A DNA stretch of 64,000 nucleotides from CAZMVY01 sp964617875 (GTDB lineage: Bacteria > Planctomycetota > Phycisphaerae > UBA1845 > PWPN01): contig CAZUAI010000015.1 in the NCBI GenBank assembly GCA_964617875.1, positions 20,044-84,043 of the forward strand, written 5' to 3'. The position numbers and the translations under genes are program-made. The notes beneath the pieces were generated by a model. It worked only from the letters and a program-made list of their open reading frames with translations. It did not search any database and was not told the origin of the DNA. Positions within the stretch are counted from its first letter, which is position 1; every line of letters begins with the position of its first letter. Shown here in pieces: positions 16,687-25,733 of the stretch.

Positions 16687-17928
16687 GTGAACGTCATAAC
16701 ACGTCGGGGCTGGCTGGTCGGGATTCTGGTACTTGCTGTTTGCACGGGCTGCCCGCCGAAGCCCGAGCCGAAACCCCTGGAGGAGCCCAGGAAGGACTAC
16801 GGCGCGCAGTTGCCGCCGGGAGCCAAGGCCCTCCGCAAGATCGATCCCAGCCGGTATCCCGACTTCAGCTCCGGCTTCGTGAACAAGCCGGGGCTCGAGC
16901 AGGCGATCCGCAACAGCCTCAGCTATCTGGGCAAGCCGTCGAGCAGGCAGTTCTTCCCCTACCTCGACGTCACTCACCAGCGGGCCGTCGCGAGCTGCCG
17001 TGCCATGCTCGACGTCCTTCAGCAGGCCAAGTCGCCCGCCGAATTCGACGCGATCATCCGTCAGCGCTTCGAGGTCTACCAGTCCGTCGGCTGCGACGAT
17101 CACGGCACCGTCCTCTTCACCGGCTACTACCGCCCGATCTTCGACGCCCGCAGGCAGCCGGACGCCCAGTTCAAGTACCCGCTCTACAAGGCGCCCCCCA
17201 ACCTCGTCAAGGACAAGGACGGCAACACGCTCGGCATGAAGACCACCAGCGGCGAGGTCATTCCCTGCTGGACGCGGTCCCAGATCGACGCCGCGGATTC
17301 CCCCCTCAAGGGCAACGAGCTTTGCTGGCTCAAGGACCGGTTCGAGGCCTACATCGTCACGGTCCAGGGCTCCGGCAAGCTCCGCCTGGCCGACGGCTCC
17401 TATTACGAGGTCGGCTACGCGGCCAACAACGGGTATCCCTACACCTCGGTCGCGCAGGCGCTCATCAAGGATGGAGCCATCTCCATTGACCAGCTCTCGC
17501 TGCGGACGCTGATCGACTACTTCCACAACCACCCGGACCAGATGGACCGCTACCTGCCCCTGAACCGCCGGTACATCTTCTTCCAGGAGCGCGCGGGCGG
17601 CCCGTGGGGCAGCCTCAACGAGGTGGTCACTCCCTACCGCTCGATCGCGACGGACAAGTCGATCTATCCGCGTGCGTGCCCGGCGTACTTCGTGACCCAG
17701 TTGCCGATGCGCGTGGGCGACGAGATCCAGACGCAGCCCTACGGCGGGTTTGCGATGGATCAGGACACCGGCGGCGGTATCCGCATGGCCGGGCGCTGCG
17801 ACATCTTCATGGGCACGGACGACGACAAGGGCTCCGTGGGCGAGCTGGCCGGGCGAACGTTCTCCGAAGGCCAGTTGTACTACGTCTTCGTGAAGGAAGG
17901 CTCTTCCGGGGCGGCCCCCGCGCAGTAG
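16687..17928 (+). CDS. mltA: Membrane-bound lytic murein transglycosylase A
   Basis: This 413-residue lipoprotein has a short signal and lipobox (LAVCTGC, Cys near residue 21), the MltA barrel domain (with LFTGYYRPIFDA near residue 140 and VQGSGKLRLADG near 230) and the C-terminal 3D domain (MDQDTGGGIR and RCDIFMG), where the conserved Asp residues include the catalytic acid. MltA cleaves the glycan strand of peptidoglycan to 1,6-anhydro-muropeptides from the outer-membrane side. GTG 16687 was chosen over TTG 16681 because GGAGG is seven bases before it. The presence of MltA shows that this organism makes normal peptidoglycan, in line with the murD nearby. Confidence 0.93.
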   Translation: MNVITRRGWLVGILVLAVCTGCPPKPEPKPLEEPRKDYGAQLPPGAKALRKIDPSRYPDFSSGFVNKPGLEQAIRNSLSYLGKPSSRQFFPYLDVTHQRAVASCRAMLDVLQQAKSPAEFDAIIRQRFEVYQSVGCDDHGTVLFTGYYRPIFDARRQPDAQFKYPLYKAPPNLVKDKDGNTLGMKTTSGEVIPCWTRSQIDAADSPLKGNELCWLKDRFEAYIVTVQGSGKLRLADGSYYEVGYAANNGYPYTSVAQALIKDGAISIDQLSLRTLIDYFHNHPDQMDRYLPLNRRYIFFQERAGGPWGSLNEVVTPYRSIATDKSIYPRACPAYFVTQLPMRVGDEIQTQPYGGFAMDQDTGGGIRMAGRCDIFMGTDDDKGSVGELAGRTFSEGQLYYVFVKEGSSGAAPAQ

Positions 17929-18127
17929 AAATCCCGGTGGTTGCGGGGCCGATGCTTCACCGGCCGCGCTGTGAGTTCGTGATCGCAGCCGATTCCGGCA
18001 ATCCGGAGGGCTCTCCGTCCGCCCGTCGAACGCGCCCGGAGCCCGCGTGGTGTCACGTACACACGCCGTTGGCGTGCCGGATCGCTGACGTCCTTCGGGA
18101 TCTTCGGGCGGTTGGGAATGGCGTCGC

Positions 18128-19600
18128 TCACGTCTGCCACGATCGCACGATCTGCTGGAACCGTTCGCCCCGCTCCTCGTAGTTCGTGAACATGTCGTAG
18201 CTCGCGCAGGCCGGCGAAAGAAGAACGACGTGGCCCGGCCGCGCCAGGTCGCGGGCCGTCCGCACGGCCTCGTCGAACCCGTCGGCGATCCGCACGGCCG
18301 GCCCGCCGCCGGGGGCGCGGCAGCGCGACAGGTCGGATGCGATCTTCTCCCGCGTGTCCCCGAGGCAGACGACCGCGGCCGCCCGCTCGGCGAGCTTCCG
18401 CGCCATCGCCTCAAACGAAATGTGCTTGTCGTAGCCGCCGACGATCATCACGATCGGGCAGTCGAACGCCTCGAGCGCGGTAATGGCCGCGTCCGGTGTC
18501 GTCGCCTTCGAGTCGTTGTAGTACCGCACGCCGTCGATCTCGGCGACGAACTCCAGCCGGTGCGGCAGCCCGCGAAAGCCGCGCAACGCCCGCACGATGG
18601 CCGTGCCGCTTGCGTCGAAGAGCAGGCCGACGTTGATCGCGATCATCGCGTTGTACACGTTGTGCCGTCCGGGGGCGCCGAGTTCGCCGGTCCGCATCAG
18701 CGGTTCGAACGCGCCGACGCGGTCCACGGAGTGGCGGCCCGGCGGCAGCTCGCTCATCTCCCGGTAGACCATGATCACGTCGCCCTCGACGTGTACCCAC
18801 GCGTCGAGATTGTCGTAACTGACGGGCCGCTTGTAGCCCGCGTCGGGAATCTCGGGCCGGACGCGGTTGAGGGCCGCGCGGAGCGCCGGGTCGTCGGCGT
18901 TGAAGACGATCGAGCCGTGCTCGCGGAGGAAGCGGACGATGTTCATCTTGGCGTCGATGTAGGCGTCCATCGTGCCGTGGCGGTCGAGGTGGTTCTCGCG
19001 GATGTTGGTCAGCACGGCGTGGGCCGGCCCGCGGCGCACCACGGCGAGATCCTCGAGCTGGAAGCTCGACAGCTCGAGCACGACGACGTCCTGCCGCCGG
19101 ATGTTCGGCAGCTCGTCGAGCAGGCTCCGGCCGATGTTCCCGCCGACCAGCACGCGCGGCGGGTCGGGCCGCTCGGCCAGCCCCGCGGAGAGTACCTCCC
19201 CGATCATCGCCGTCGTCGTGCTCTTGCCGATGCTCCCGGTGATGCCGACGATCTGTCCCGCGCACCGCTCGAAGAAGAGGTTGTTTTCGCTCGTCCAGGG
19301 GATCCCGCGGGCGGCCGCCGCCTGGAAGAACGCCGACCGGGCCTTGTCCACCGCCGGGCTGACGACCAGCAGCTCGATTCCGTCGAGGTCGCGCTCGTCG
19401 TGCCCGCCGAGCCGGAACCGCACCGGCAGGCCGTCGAGCTGTCTCATCGAGTCGGCCAGGTTCGCCTCGGTGTCGGCGTCGGTGACGGTCACGAGGGCCC
19501 CCTGGCCGACGAGCCATCGCGTAACGCCGATCCCTCCGCCGAACCGGCCGAGTCCCATGACCATCACCCGCCTGCCGGTCAGTTCCCGCGACACGTCCAT
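18128..19600 (-). CDS. murD: UDP-N-acetylmuramoylalanine--D-glutamate ligase
   Basis: The 490-residue cytoplasmic enzyme has the three Mur-ligase domains: an N-terminal Rossmann part (VMVMGLGRFGGGIG), the central ATPase (GITGSIGKSTTTAM, then ELSSFQLEDL and NIRENHLDRHG) and a C-terminal domain (YYNDSKATTPDAA, IVGGYDK). It adds D-Glu to UDP-MurNAc-L-Ala. The P-loop reads GSIGKS, with Ile where Asn or a similar small polar residue is usual. The start ATG 19600 has AGGAGG six bases upstream. It stands alone, not within a mur/division cluster, and has its own promoter at 19621-19649. Confidence 0.93.
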   Translation of the reverse strand: MDVSRELTGRRVMVMGLGRFGGGIGVTRWLVGQGALVTVTDADTEANLADSMRQLDGLPVRFRLGGHDERDLDGIELLVVSPAVDKARSAFFQAAAARGIPWTSENNLFFERCAGQIVGITGSIGKSTTTAMIGEVLSAGLAERPDPPRVLVGGNIGRSLLDELPNIRRQDVVVLELSSFQLEDLAVVRRGPAHAVLTNIRENHLDRHGTMDAYIDAKMNIVRFLREHGSIVFNADDPALRAALNRVRPEIPDAGYKRPVSYDNLDAWVHVEGDVIMVYREMSELPPGRHSVDRVGAFEPLMRTGELGAPGRHNVYNAMIAINVGLLFDASGTAIVRALRGFRGLPHRLEFVAEIDGVRYYNDSKATTPDAAITALEAFDCPIVMIVGGYDKHISFEAMARKLAERAAAVVCLGDTREKIASDLSRCRAPGGGPAVRIADGFDEAVRTARDLARPGHVVLLSPACASYDMFTNYEERGERFQQIVRSWQT

Positions 19601-19620
19601 AAGCGTCCTCCTGCCCGATG

Positions 19621-19649
19621 CTGATAACGGCGGCGATGCCTTGCGTCAA
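19621..19649 (-). promoter_or_regulatory. Promoter of murD
   Basis: Minus-strand TTGACG (19644-19649), 17 bases, TATCAG (19621-19626); the predicted leader is about 15 bases and includes the AGGAGG site. Confidence 0.55.
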
Positions 19650-19749
19650 TCGGCGGTTCGGGCCGAAAGCAGTCGCGCGATTCCGGTCTGCATCTGTCGC
19701 ATGATCGCCGGTCGGGTGTTGGCGGGCATTTCTGCCGAAGGCGATGGCC

Positions 19750-19802
19750 CGCGCCACCGTACTGCGCGTTGGGTTGCGTGAAATGCACAGTACGGTGGCG
19801 CG
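19750..19802. repeat. Perfect 15-bp inverted repeat with 23-base loop
   Basis: CGCGCCACCGTACTG (19750-19764) is exactly complementary to CAGTACGGTGGCGCG (19788-19802). It sits between divergent genes (murD and the PhoH gene), where a terminator is not expected, and has no T-run. It could be an operator, a structured RNA or a small palindromic repeat element. The rest of the 19601-19919 interval holds only the two promoters. Confidence 0.75.
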
Positions 19803-19881
19803 CTGCCCAATGAGTGCCTGCGTCACCATCGGAGGATCCGGGCGAAACCTGCCGCCTTCGGCTTGCGCGACGCGGGCGTCC

Positions 19882-19910
19882 TTGCCTTCCGACTCTGCCC
19901 GTCTTAGAGT
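19882..19910 (+). promoter_or_regulatory. Possible promoter of the PIN-PhoH gene
   Basis: TTGCCT (19882-19887), 17 bases, TAGAGT (19905-19910). The start codon is only nine bases beyond the -10 box, so the transcript would be nearly leaderless. Confidence 0.4.
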
Positions 19911-19919
19911 GGTCGCGGG

Positions 19920-21227
19920 ATGAAGAAGAACTACGTCCTGGATACGAACGTCCTGCTCCACGACCCGAAGTCCATCTTCCGGTTCGCCGACAACACCGTC
20001 ATTATCCCCATCGACGTCATCCAGGAAATCGACCAGTTCAAGAAGGAACTCTCCGACCGCGGCCAGAACGCCCGCGCCGTCTCGCGCGAGCTGGATGCCC
20101 TCCGGCAGCAGCGGAGCCTCGCCGACGGCGTTGCCCTGCCGAACGGCGGCGCTCTCCGCGTCTACTGCGGCGGCATCGAGGACCTCGACCGCCGCCACGC
20201 CGGCCAGGCCGACACGAACATCCTCCGCATCGCCGTTCAGGTGCAGCAGAGTGAGCCCGACACGCCCGTCATCATCGTCTCGAAGGACATCAACCTGCGG
20301 ATCCGCGCCGACGCGATTGGCGTGCGGGCCGAGGACTACGAATCCGACCGCATCGGCCTCGCCGACCTTTACACGGGCCAGATCGAGGCATTTATCCCCG
20401 CGGCCGACGTCGCCGCCCTGCGCCAGGGCCACCGCGTGCCCTGGCACAACGGCAAGGCCGTCTACCCGAACGAGTTCGTCCTCGTCCGCCCGGACGACGG
20501 CTCGAAGAACACCGCCCTGGCGAGGGTGGATCGCGGCGCCGCCGAGCTGGTGCCCATCCCCGATATGAACGCCGGCATCTGCGGCATCCGCCCGCGGAAC
20601 AAGGAACAGCACTTCGCCCTCGACGCCCTGCTGAACGACGAGATCAAGCTCGTGACGATCATGGGCAAGGCCGGCACGGGCAAGACGCTCCTGGCGGTCG
20701 CCGCCGGCCTCCACGAGGTCGTCGTCCGCAAACGCTACAAGGGCATGCTCGTCTCGCGCCCGACGTTCGCGGTCGGCCGCGACATCGGATTCCTGCCCGG
20801 CGGCGTCGAACGAAAGCTCTATCCCTGGATGCAGCCGATCAGCGACACGCTCGAGTTCCTGCTCGACTCGGCCAAGGCGATCGGCGGCCGGAGTTCTCTC
20901 CGCGACCTCTGGCGGAGCGACGTCATCGAGGTTCAGCCGCTCGCCTACATCCGCGGCCGGAGCATCGCGAACCATTACATGGTCGTCGACGAGGTGCAGA
21001 ACCTTACGCCGCTCGAGGTCAAGACGATCATCACCCGCGTCGGCCACCGCACGAAGGTCGTGATGACCGGCGACCCCTACCAGATCGACAACCCCTATGT
21101 CGATTCCGGCAGCAATGGCTTCAACTACGTGGTGAACAAGTTCCGCCCCGAGTCCATCGCCGCCCACGTCGAGCTGAGCAAGGGCGAACGAAGCGAACTC
21201 GCCGAGCTGGCGGCGAATCTGCTGTAG
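19920..21227 (+). CDS. PIN domain-PhoH ATPase fusion (PhoH2/YlaK type)
   Basis: The 435-residue protein joins an N-terminal PIN nuclease domain (YVLDTNVLLHDP with the first acidic residue, later ADTNILRIA and VIIVSKDINLR) to a C-terminal PhoH ATPase with Walker A GKAGTGKT (near residue 250) and Walker B MVVDEVQN. In studied relatives such as mycobacterial PhoH2 the two parts make an ATP-dependent RNA helicase and ribonuclease. Length and domain order match that family. It stands alone, divergent to murD, and is followed by a REP-like hairpin 19 bases after the stop. Confidence 0.9.
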   Translation: MKKNYVLDTNVLLHDPKSIFRFADNTVIIPIDVIQEIDQFKKELSDRGQNARAVSRELDALRQQRSLADGVALPNGGALRVYCGGIEDLDRRHAGQADTNILRIAVQVQQSEPDTPVIIVSKDINLRIRADAIGVRAEDYESDRIGLADLYTGQIEAFIPAADVAALRQGHRVPWHNGKAVYPNEFVLVRPDDGSKNTALARVDRGAAELVPIPDMNAGICGIRPRNKEQHFALDALLNDEIKLVTIMGKAGTGKTLLAVAAGLHEVVVRKRYKGMLVSRPTFAVGRDIGFLPGGVERKLYPWMQPISDTLEFLLDSAKAIGGRSSLRDLWRSDVIEVQPLAYIRGRSIANHYMVVDEVQNLTPLEVKTIITRVGHRTKVVMTGDPYQIDNPYVDSGSNGFNYVVNKFRPESIAAHVELSKGERSELAELAANLL

Positions 21228-21245
21228 TGGTGTCATGGAGAGTCA

Positions 21246-21267
21246 CGTCATCCCCGCGAAAGCGGGA
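21246..21267. repeat. REP-like palindrome, copy 1
   Basis: CGTCATCCCCGCGAAAGCGG contains the stem CCCGC/GCGGG with a GAAA loop, 19 bases after the PhoH stop. It shares the CGTCATYCCCGCGAA core with copy 2 at 60724-60750. Similar palindromes occur in the intergenic DNA of many bacteria. Confidence 0.7.
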
Positions 21268-21450
21268 AAGCTCTTTCTGGAGCGGAGGCGGTGTTTGCAT
21301 GGCAGGGGCCTCGAACGGGCCGCACCGCCGGGATACACCGATCGCGCCGCGCACGTGCCGACACCTCGCCGCAATCCAAGCCGTTGTTTCGCGACGAAGC
21401 ACCCGGCACTACGGACCGCCGGAAGGCCGGTTCTTTGACAACCTCATAGT

Positions 21451-21577
21451 TGCCTGGCGAAACGAAGCCACCGCCGAAAAACGGGCGCAACCTCCTCATA
21501 TCGCATAGGTTAGGCCGTCGCCGGTCCCGGCCTGGCCTGCTTGGAAGCAAGTGCTGGCGACCAAACGAACCCACCGC
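21451..21577 (+). repeat. Imperfect direct repeat pair in gene-free DNA
   Basis: TGCCTGGCGAAACGAAGCCA plus CCGC (21451-21474) and TGCTGGCGACCAAACGAACC plus CACCGC (21552-21577) align with about 22 matches and two small gaps, 100 bases apart. No function recognised. Confidence 0.5.
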
Positions 21578-21699
21578 AATGGGATACCTCATGTCTTGTA
21601 TGCGAACTGCATCGGACATCGCCGCACCGCCCACCGTCGTCGCCCTCGGGCGCTTGTTGCCGCAGCCTTCCGCATGCAGTGCGGCCCCGCGGCTGATTG

Positions 21700-21728
21700 C
21701 TGACACTTCCCCCTCTGTCGTGTACGAT
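21700..21728 (+). promoter_or_regulatory. Promoter of the EamA transporter gene
   Basis: CTGACA (21700-21705), 17 bases, TACGAT (21723-21728). Transcription would start near 21735, just ahead of a seven-codon frame (21740-21763) whose TGA overlaps the GTG start of the transporter gene. Confidence 0.5.
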
Positions 21729-21759
21729 TCGCCGCCACGATGAAACGGAGCCGAACCGA

Positions 21760-22689
21760 GTGACGTTCGCCGCACGGGGACACGGGTCGGGCACGCTGCT
21801 GGGCATCCTGGCGATCCTGCTCTGGGGCAGCACGATCGCTGCGATTCGCGCCGTCGTGGAGCAACTGGGCGCTCTCGGCGCGGGGGCGTGCGCGAACCTG
21901 ATTGCGGGTGGCGTGGCGTGCGCGATCGTCCTCGCCAGCCCCCGGCGGCGGGGCCGGCTCCGGCGGTTGCCGCGGGCGTACCTCTTCGGCTGCGGGACGC
22001 TGTTCGTGCTGTACTGCCCGCCGCTCTACCTGGCGATGCACTGGGCCGCCACGCGCGAGCAGGCCGTCGAGGTCGCGCTGGTCAACTACCTCTGGCCCGC
22101 GATGTCGCTGGCGCTCTCGGTGGTCGTCCTGAACAAGCGGGCGCGGCCGTTGCTCGGGCCGGCGCTGCTGCTCGCCCTCATCGGCGTCTGCCTGGGCATG
22201 TCGAACGGGCGCGGGGTTTCGTGGCACTCGTTCGGCCGGAACCTCGCCGCCAACCCGTGGCCGTATGCGATGGCCTTCGCCGCGGCCTTGCTGTGGGCGC
22301 TGTACTCGAACCTGTCGAGCCGGTGGGCCGCCGACGTCGGCGAGAACCCCGTACCCCTGTTTCTACTGGCCACGGGGCTCGTGCTGGCCGTGCTGTGGTG
22401 GGCCGAGGGCATCACGGTGCGCCACCCGTGGACCGCACGCGGCGTCGCGGAACTGCTCTACCTCAGCCTGTTCCCGACGCTGCTGGCCTACGTCTGCTGG
22501 GATGCGGCCATGCGCAAAGGCCACGTGGTGCTGGTCAACAGCCTTTCCTTCTTCATCCCGTTGATCTCGACGGCCATCAGTTGCGCCTATCTGGGTGTGC
22601 GCGCGGGTGCGGGCCTGTGGCTGGCGTGTGCCCTGGTCGTCGTCGGCGCGGTCGCGTGCCGTCTCTCGATCGTGGATCGTCGAAGCTGA
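21760..22689 (+). CDS. EamA/DMT-family exporter (YddG-like)
   Basis: The 309-residue protein has ten hydrophobic segments in two EamA halves (first half with GILAILLWGSTIAAIRAVVE, second with ANPWPYAMAFAAALLWALYS). The overall pattern is closest, from memory, to the YddG-type aromatic amino acid exporters, but substrate cannot be read from sequence. The start is taken as GTG 21760, with GGAG ten bases upstream; it overlaps the stop of a seven-codon upstream frame. It is a single gene between the PhoH gene and a convergent lipoprotein gene that ends 19 bases away. Confidence 0.8.
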   Translation: MTFAARGHGSGTLLGILAILLWGSTIAAIRAVVEQLGALGAGACANLIAGGVACAIVLASPRRRGRLRRLPRAYLFGCGTLFVLYCPPLYLAMHWAATREQAVEVALVNYLWPAMSLALSVVVLNKRARPLLGPALLLALIGVCLGMSNGRGVSWHSFGRNLAANPWPYAMAFAAALLWALYSNLSSRWAADVGENPVPLFLLATGLVLAVLWWAEGITVRHPWTARGVAELLYLSLFPTLLAYVCWDAAMRKGHVVLVNSLSFFIPLISTAISCAYLGVRAGAGLWLACALVVVGAVACRLSIVDRRS

Positions 22690-22708
22690 TCGTCGATTGC
22701 CGGCTCGG

Positions 22709-25693
22709 TCAGGGACCGACGAGGGGCTCGGCCGCCGCCACCGCCGCCGGCAACGCCTCCCGGGCCTCGGGGGCTGAGACGACGTAGCGCACAAGCTCGT
22801 CGATCCGGACGACGAGGTCCGCGCCGGCCTTCGCGTCCGGCTCAGGACGTCCGAAGAGGTCGTACACCACCGCACGCCCCGCAAACCCGGGCAGCACCAG
22901 CCGCTGTTGCGTGCGCCCGAACGGTCGCCACACGGCGACGACCGTCTGGCCGTCATCCCGTTCGAAGGCGATGCCGCGCACATCGGACGGCTTGTCGAAC
23001 CAGCGGATCGGCGTCGCATTGTTCATGAGCACGGTCATCCAGTCCCACGCCGCCAGTGCCGGCCGGGGCGAATGGTCGTATTCGGTCATCGCCCCGCTCG
23101 GCGGCGGCTCGGCGAGCGTCTCGATGGGGCGGAACGCAGATACCGTGCTGCACGCGAAATCCACGTTGGCCAGGTGCCGGATCAGCATGCCGCGGACGAG
23201 GCAGGAGGCGCTGCGCAGCGGGTCCGCGCCTTCCGTCTGCACGCAGACGGGCGAGCCGGGGTTCGTCGTGACGGCGGCGCGCCGGCTGTACGCCGACCCG
23301 GCGCACCCGACGACGCTGAGATCCCACCAGCTGGCCGTTGCGGCGAGCGGTCTCCTGCGCCCCCAGGCGTCGAGCTGCGTTTCAGCGTCTTCCGGCATCA
23401 TCGGCAGGGCGAGGCACCGGATGGCGAATCCGTCCGCTCGCATCGTGGACATGGAAGTCGGCGCGCTTGTCGGGCGGGAGGCCGGCACGCGTGCGGCGCT
23501 CGTCGCGGGCTGCGAGAGCGGCGCGGTCGTCGTCGGGGGCCAGTCGTCGGCCGAGACGCCCACGACGACGGCAGGGCGCGAGCTTGCCGTGCCCAGCCAT
23601 CGCCGGATCGCGGCCGGCAGTCGCGTCGGCTTGTCCGCGCGTGCCTCGGATGCCTCGTCGCGATCGACGTGTACGGCGGCGACGTCGGACCCGGATGCCG
23701 CGAGCCATTCCGCGCAGAACGTCCGGCGGCGGGCGGCGTCGCGCGGCAGATTGCTCAGGCGGGCCACGACGTTGAGATCCTGCGCGCCGCAGTGCTCGGT
23801 CGCTGCCGTCCAGCCGCCGAACGGCGACCGGCCCGCGCCGCCGGCGCACCATGCCGCGTTCAGCGGCATCGTCACCCAGCCCGTGCCGATCTGCGTCGTT
23901 CGCGCCGACAGGCTCCCGGCGTCGGCCGCCATTCCGAAAAACCCCGTTCGCGGCACCGGGTCGGCCAGGTCGATGACCGCCATCGCCCGCTCATCCCGCG
24001 ACAGAATGGACGATACGCCGATCGAGCCGGACCAGGCGGTGGCCTTCGCGCGGTAGTAGCCGCGCGGCAGCCTCAGCACGACCTGGTCATTCCACGTGCT
24101 CTCTGCGGCGGCCTGCGGCTGCGTCGTTTTCGTCCAGACGGGCCGGTCGAAAGCGTCGAGCAGATCGATCGCCACCGTGCCCCCGTACGGCCGGTCCGCG
24201 TAGTTCGCGAGCCGTACCGCGAACGCCGCCGGTTCGCCCAGTTGGAGCAGCTCGCCGACATCGGTAGGGTCCGGAGCGGGGCCGAACAGGCCGATCTCGA
24301 CAGCGGCCGGCGGCGCAAACGTCTCCGACGTCCGGCTCGCCCCGAAGGCCACGCCGTCGAGCCAGAGCATCCGGTGGTCCGCCTCGGTCGTCGCCGGGAC
24401 GCGGAAGGTCAGTTCGGCGGCCGTTCCGGCGTCGCCGTCGAGGACGGTCACCGGCGTCAGGTACAGGTGCCGCTGCCGCGTCCACTCCGTCCCTACGCGG
24501 AACCGCGCGGTGCTTGCCGGCAGGCCGGCAATCCGCCAGTCCACCTCGATGTCGATGGCGTCCGACGCCTTCGCATAGAAGCTCAGGTGGTATCGCTCCG
24601 CGGGGCGTTCGCGGCCGCCGGCCGCCGTCAGACCGAACGGCCCCAGGCAGACGTTGGCCTCCACGCCGGTGAGCGGGACGGCCAGCGACACCTGCCCGAC
24701 CATCGCGTCGCTGTCGAAGTACCAGTACTGCGGGGCCGCGTAGCGTCCGCGCCCGGGCCATTCCCGGCGCGACCAGACCGAGAAACCCTTCGGTCCGACC
24801 TCGAAGTTGCCGTTCGGGACAAGGTTGGGAGCGGCCGTCGGCACACGGTCAACGCCGGGCCCCGGGCTTTCGCCATCGGCGGTGACCGGCCGCGCAAACG
24901 AATCCGACGAAACCCGCTCGACCACGACGTCGTCGAAGTCGAACGGGCAGCTCGTGTTGACGTGGACAAGCTGCAGCCAGACGCGCTTCGCCGCGGGCTC
25001 GAAATACGTGACGAACTCCTGGGCCTCCCATCCCGGTGAGGCGCGCCCGATCAGTGGAAGCGAGGCGATATGCTTCTGCCCGTCGCCGGTGGCCACGAGC
25101 CATCGCATCTGCGGCGTGCCGAGGTTGCGCGCCCGTGCCGCGCTCGTCTGCCGCGTCCGCACGCGAACGCGGACCAGACGCCCCCGCACGCGGTCGGCCG
25201 CGACCTCCCGCTGGATCCCGTGCAGACCGGGGCCCGGTGGGGCGTCGATCTGAAGACAGTTGCCGCGGCCGGCTTCGGTGAGTACGCGCAGGCCCGGCTC
25301 GCCGATCACCTCCCACGGTGGGGGGGCGTCAGGACGAAACGAATCGAATGTCTCGGTCCAGATCGGTTCCGACGCGACCGCCTCGCCCAGTTCGGCGTGC
25401 CGGTTCCGCAGGTAGCCGCCCATCCGCCCGAACCACGGATCCCATGAGGGCGAGGGCACGTAAGCCGCCTCACGCGCGTCCGCCGCGATGAACTGCCCCC
25501 CGCCTCGCTCGATCACCGGCCCGGCCATCGGTCCCGCAGGCGCGAGACATCCCGTTCCGACCGCGACGGCCAGGACCGTCGCGAAGCCGGCGGCGCACGC
25601 CGAGCGTCTTCGCGCAAGCACCGGACAACTCCCCGGCCGGCTGCGGCGGCGACACCCGCCGCGGGTGCCTTTCTCACGTTTCGGCTTTCCCAT
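22709..25693 (-). CDS. Large lipoprotein with jelly-roll-like modules, GH-like C-terminal half
   Basis: The 994-residue product starts at ATG 25693 with a long basic leader and a lipobox (LAVAVGTGC). Residues about 85-200 and about 290-480 look like carbohydrate-binding beta-sandwiches: the second opens with NLVPNGNFEVGPKGFSVW, the usual start of CBM4/9-like units. The C-terminal half resembles the secreted glycoside-hydrolase-like proteins of planctomycetes (a TIM-barrel-like stretch followed by RAVVYDLFGRPEP in a terminal beta-sandwich), but I could not pick out catalytic acids with confidence. It lies 40 bases downstream of the GH172-like gene and is probably co-transcribed, so a role in polysaccharide binding or breakdown is likely. 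Confidence 0.6.
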   Translation of the reverse strand: MGKPKREKGTRGGCRRRSRPGSCPVLARRRSACAAGFATVLAVAVGTGCLAPAGPMAGPVIERGGGQFIAADAREAAYVPSPSWDPWFGRMGGYLRNRHAELGEAVASEPIWTETFDSFRPDAPPPWEVIGEPGLRVLTEAGRGNCLQIDAPPGPGLHGIQREVAADRVRGRLVRVRVRTRQTSAARARNLGTPQMRWLVATGDGQKHIASLPLIGRASPGWEAQEFVTYFEPAAKRVWLQLVHVNTSCPFDFDDVVVERVSSDSFARPVTADGESPGPGVDRVPTAAPNLVPNGNFEVGPKGFSVWSRREWPGRGRYAAPQYWYFDSDAMVGQVSLAVPLTGVEANVCLGPFGLTAAGGRERPAERYHLSFYAKASDAIDIEVDWRIAGLPASTARFRVGTEWTRQRHLYLTPVTVLDGDAGTAAELTFRVPATTEADHRMLWLDGVAFGASRTSETFAPPAAVEIGLFGPAPDPTDVGELLQLGEPAAFAVRLANYADRPYGGTVAIDLLDAFDRPVWTKTTQPQAAAESTWNDQVVLRLPRGYYRAKATAWSGSIGVSSILSRDERAMAVIDLADPVPRTGFFGMAADAGSLSARTTQIGTGWVTMPLNAAWCAGGAGRSPFGGWTAATEHCGAQDLNVVARLSNLPRDAARRRTFCAEWLAASGSDVAAVHVDRDEASEARADKPTRLPAAIRRWLGTASSRPAVVVGVSADDWPPTTTAPLSQPATSAARVPASRPTSAPTSMSTMRADGFAIRCLALPMMPEDAETQLDAWGRRRPLAATASWWDLSVVGCAGSAYSRRAAVTTNPGSPVCVQTEGADPLRSASCLVRGMLIRHLANVDFACSTVSAFRPIETLAEPPPSGAMTEYDHSPRPALAAWDWMTVLMNNATPIRWFDKPSDVRGIAFERDDGQTVVAVWRPFGRTQQRLVLPGFAGRAVVYDLFGRPEPDAKAGADLVVRIDELVRYVVSAPEAREALPAAVAAAEPLVGP

Positions 25694-25733
25694 CTTCCCA
25701 CATCCCCGGCCTCGCGTGCCGCAACGCCGGGGC

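Larger units (their letters stand above)
21228..21759. other. Gene-free stretch with REP-like hairpin and imperfect direct repeats
   Basis: About 530 bases without a credible gene; the short frames here have no family features. It holds the REP-like hairpin at 21246-21267, an imperfect 25-base direct repeat (21451-21474 and 21552-21577), three CCTCAT phrases, and the promoter of the EamA gene at the right end. A structured RNA is possible but I recognise none. Confidence 0.5.

Noticed and set aside
18411..21236. 941-codon minus-strand frame covering the PhoH gene and part of murD
   Set aside because: Shadow frame; PhoH on plus and MurD in another frame have full catalytic motifs.
21248..21775. 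175-codon minus-strand frame in the gene-free region
   Set aside because: No domain, signal or ribosome site; composition like shadow frames.
22907..25039. 710-codon plus-strand frame
   Set aside because: Antisense to the large lipoprotein, basic low-complexity product.
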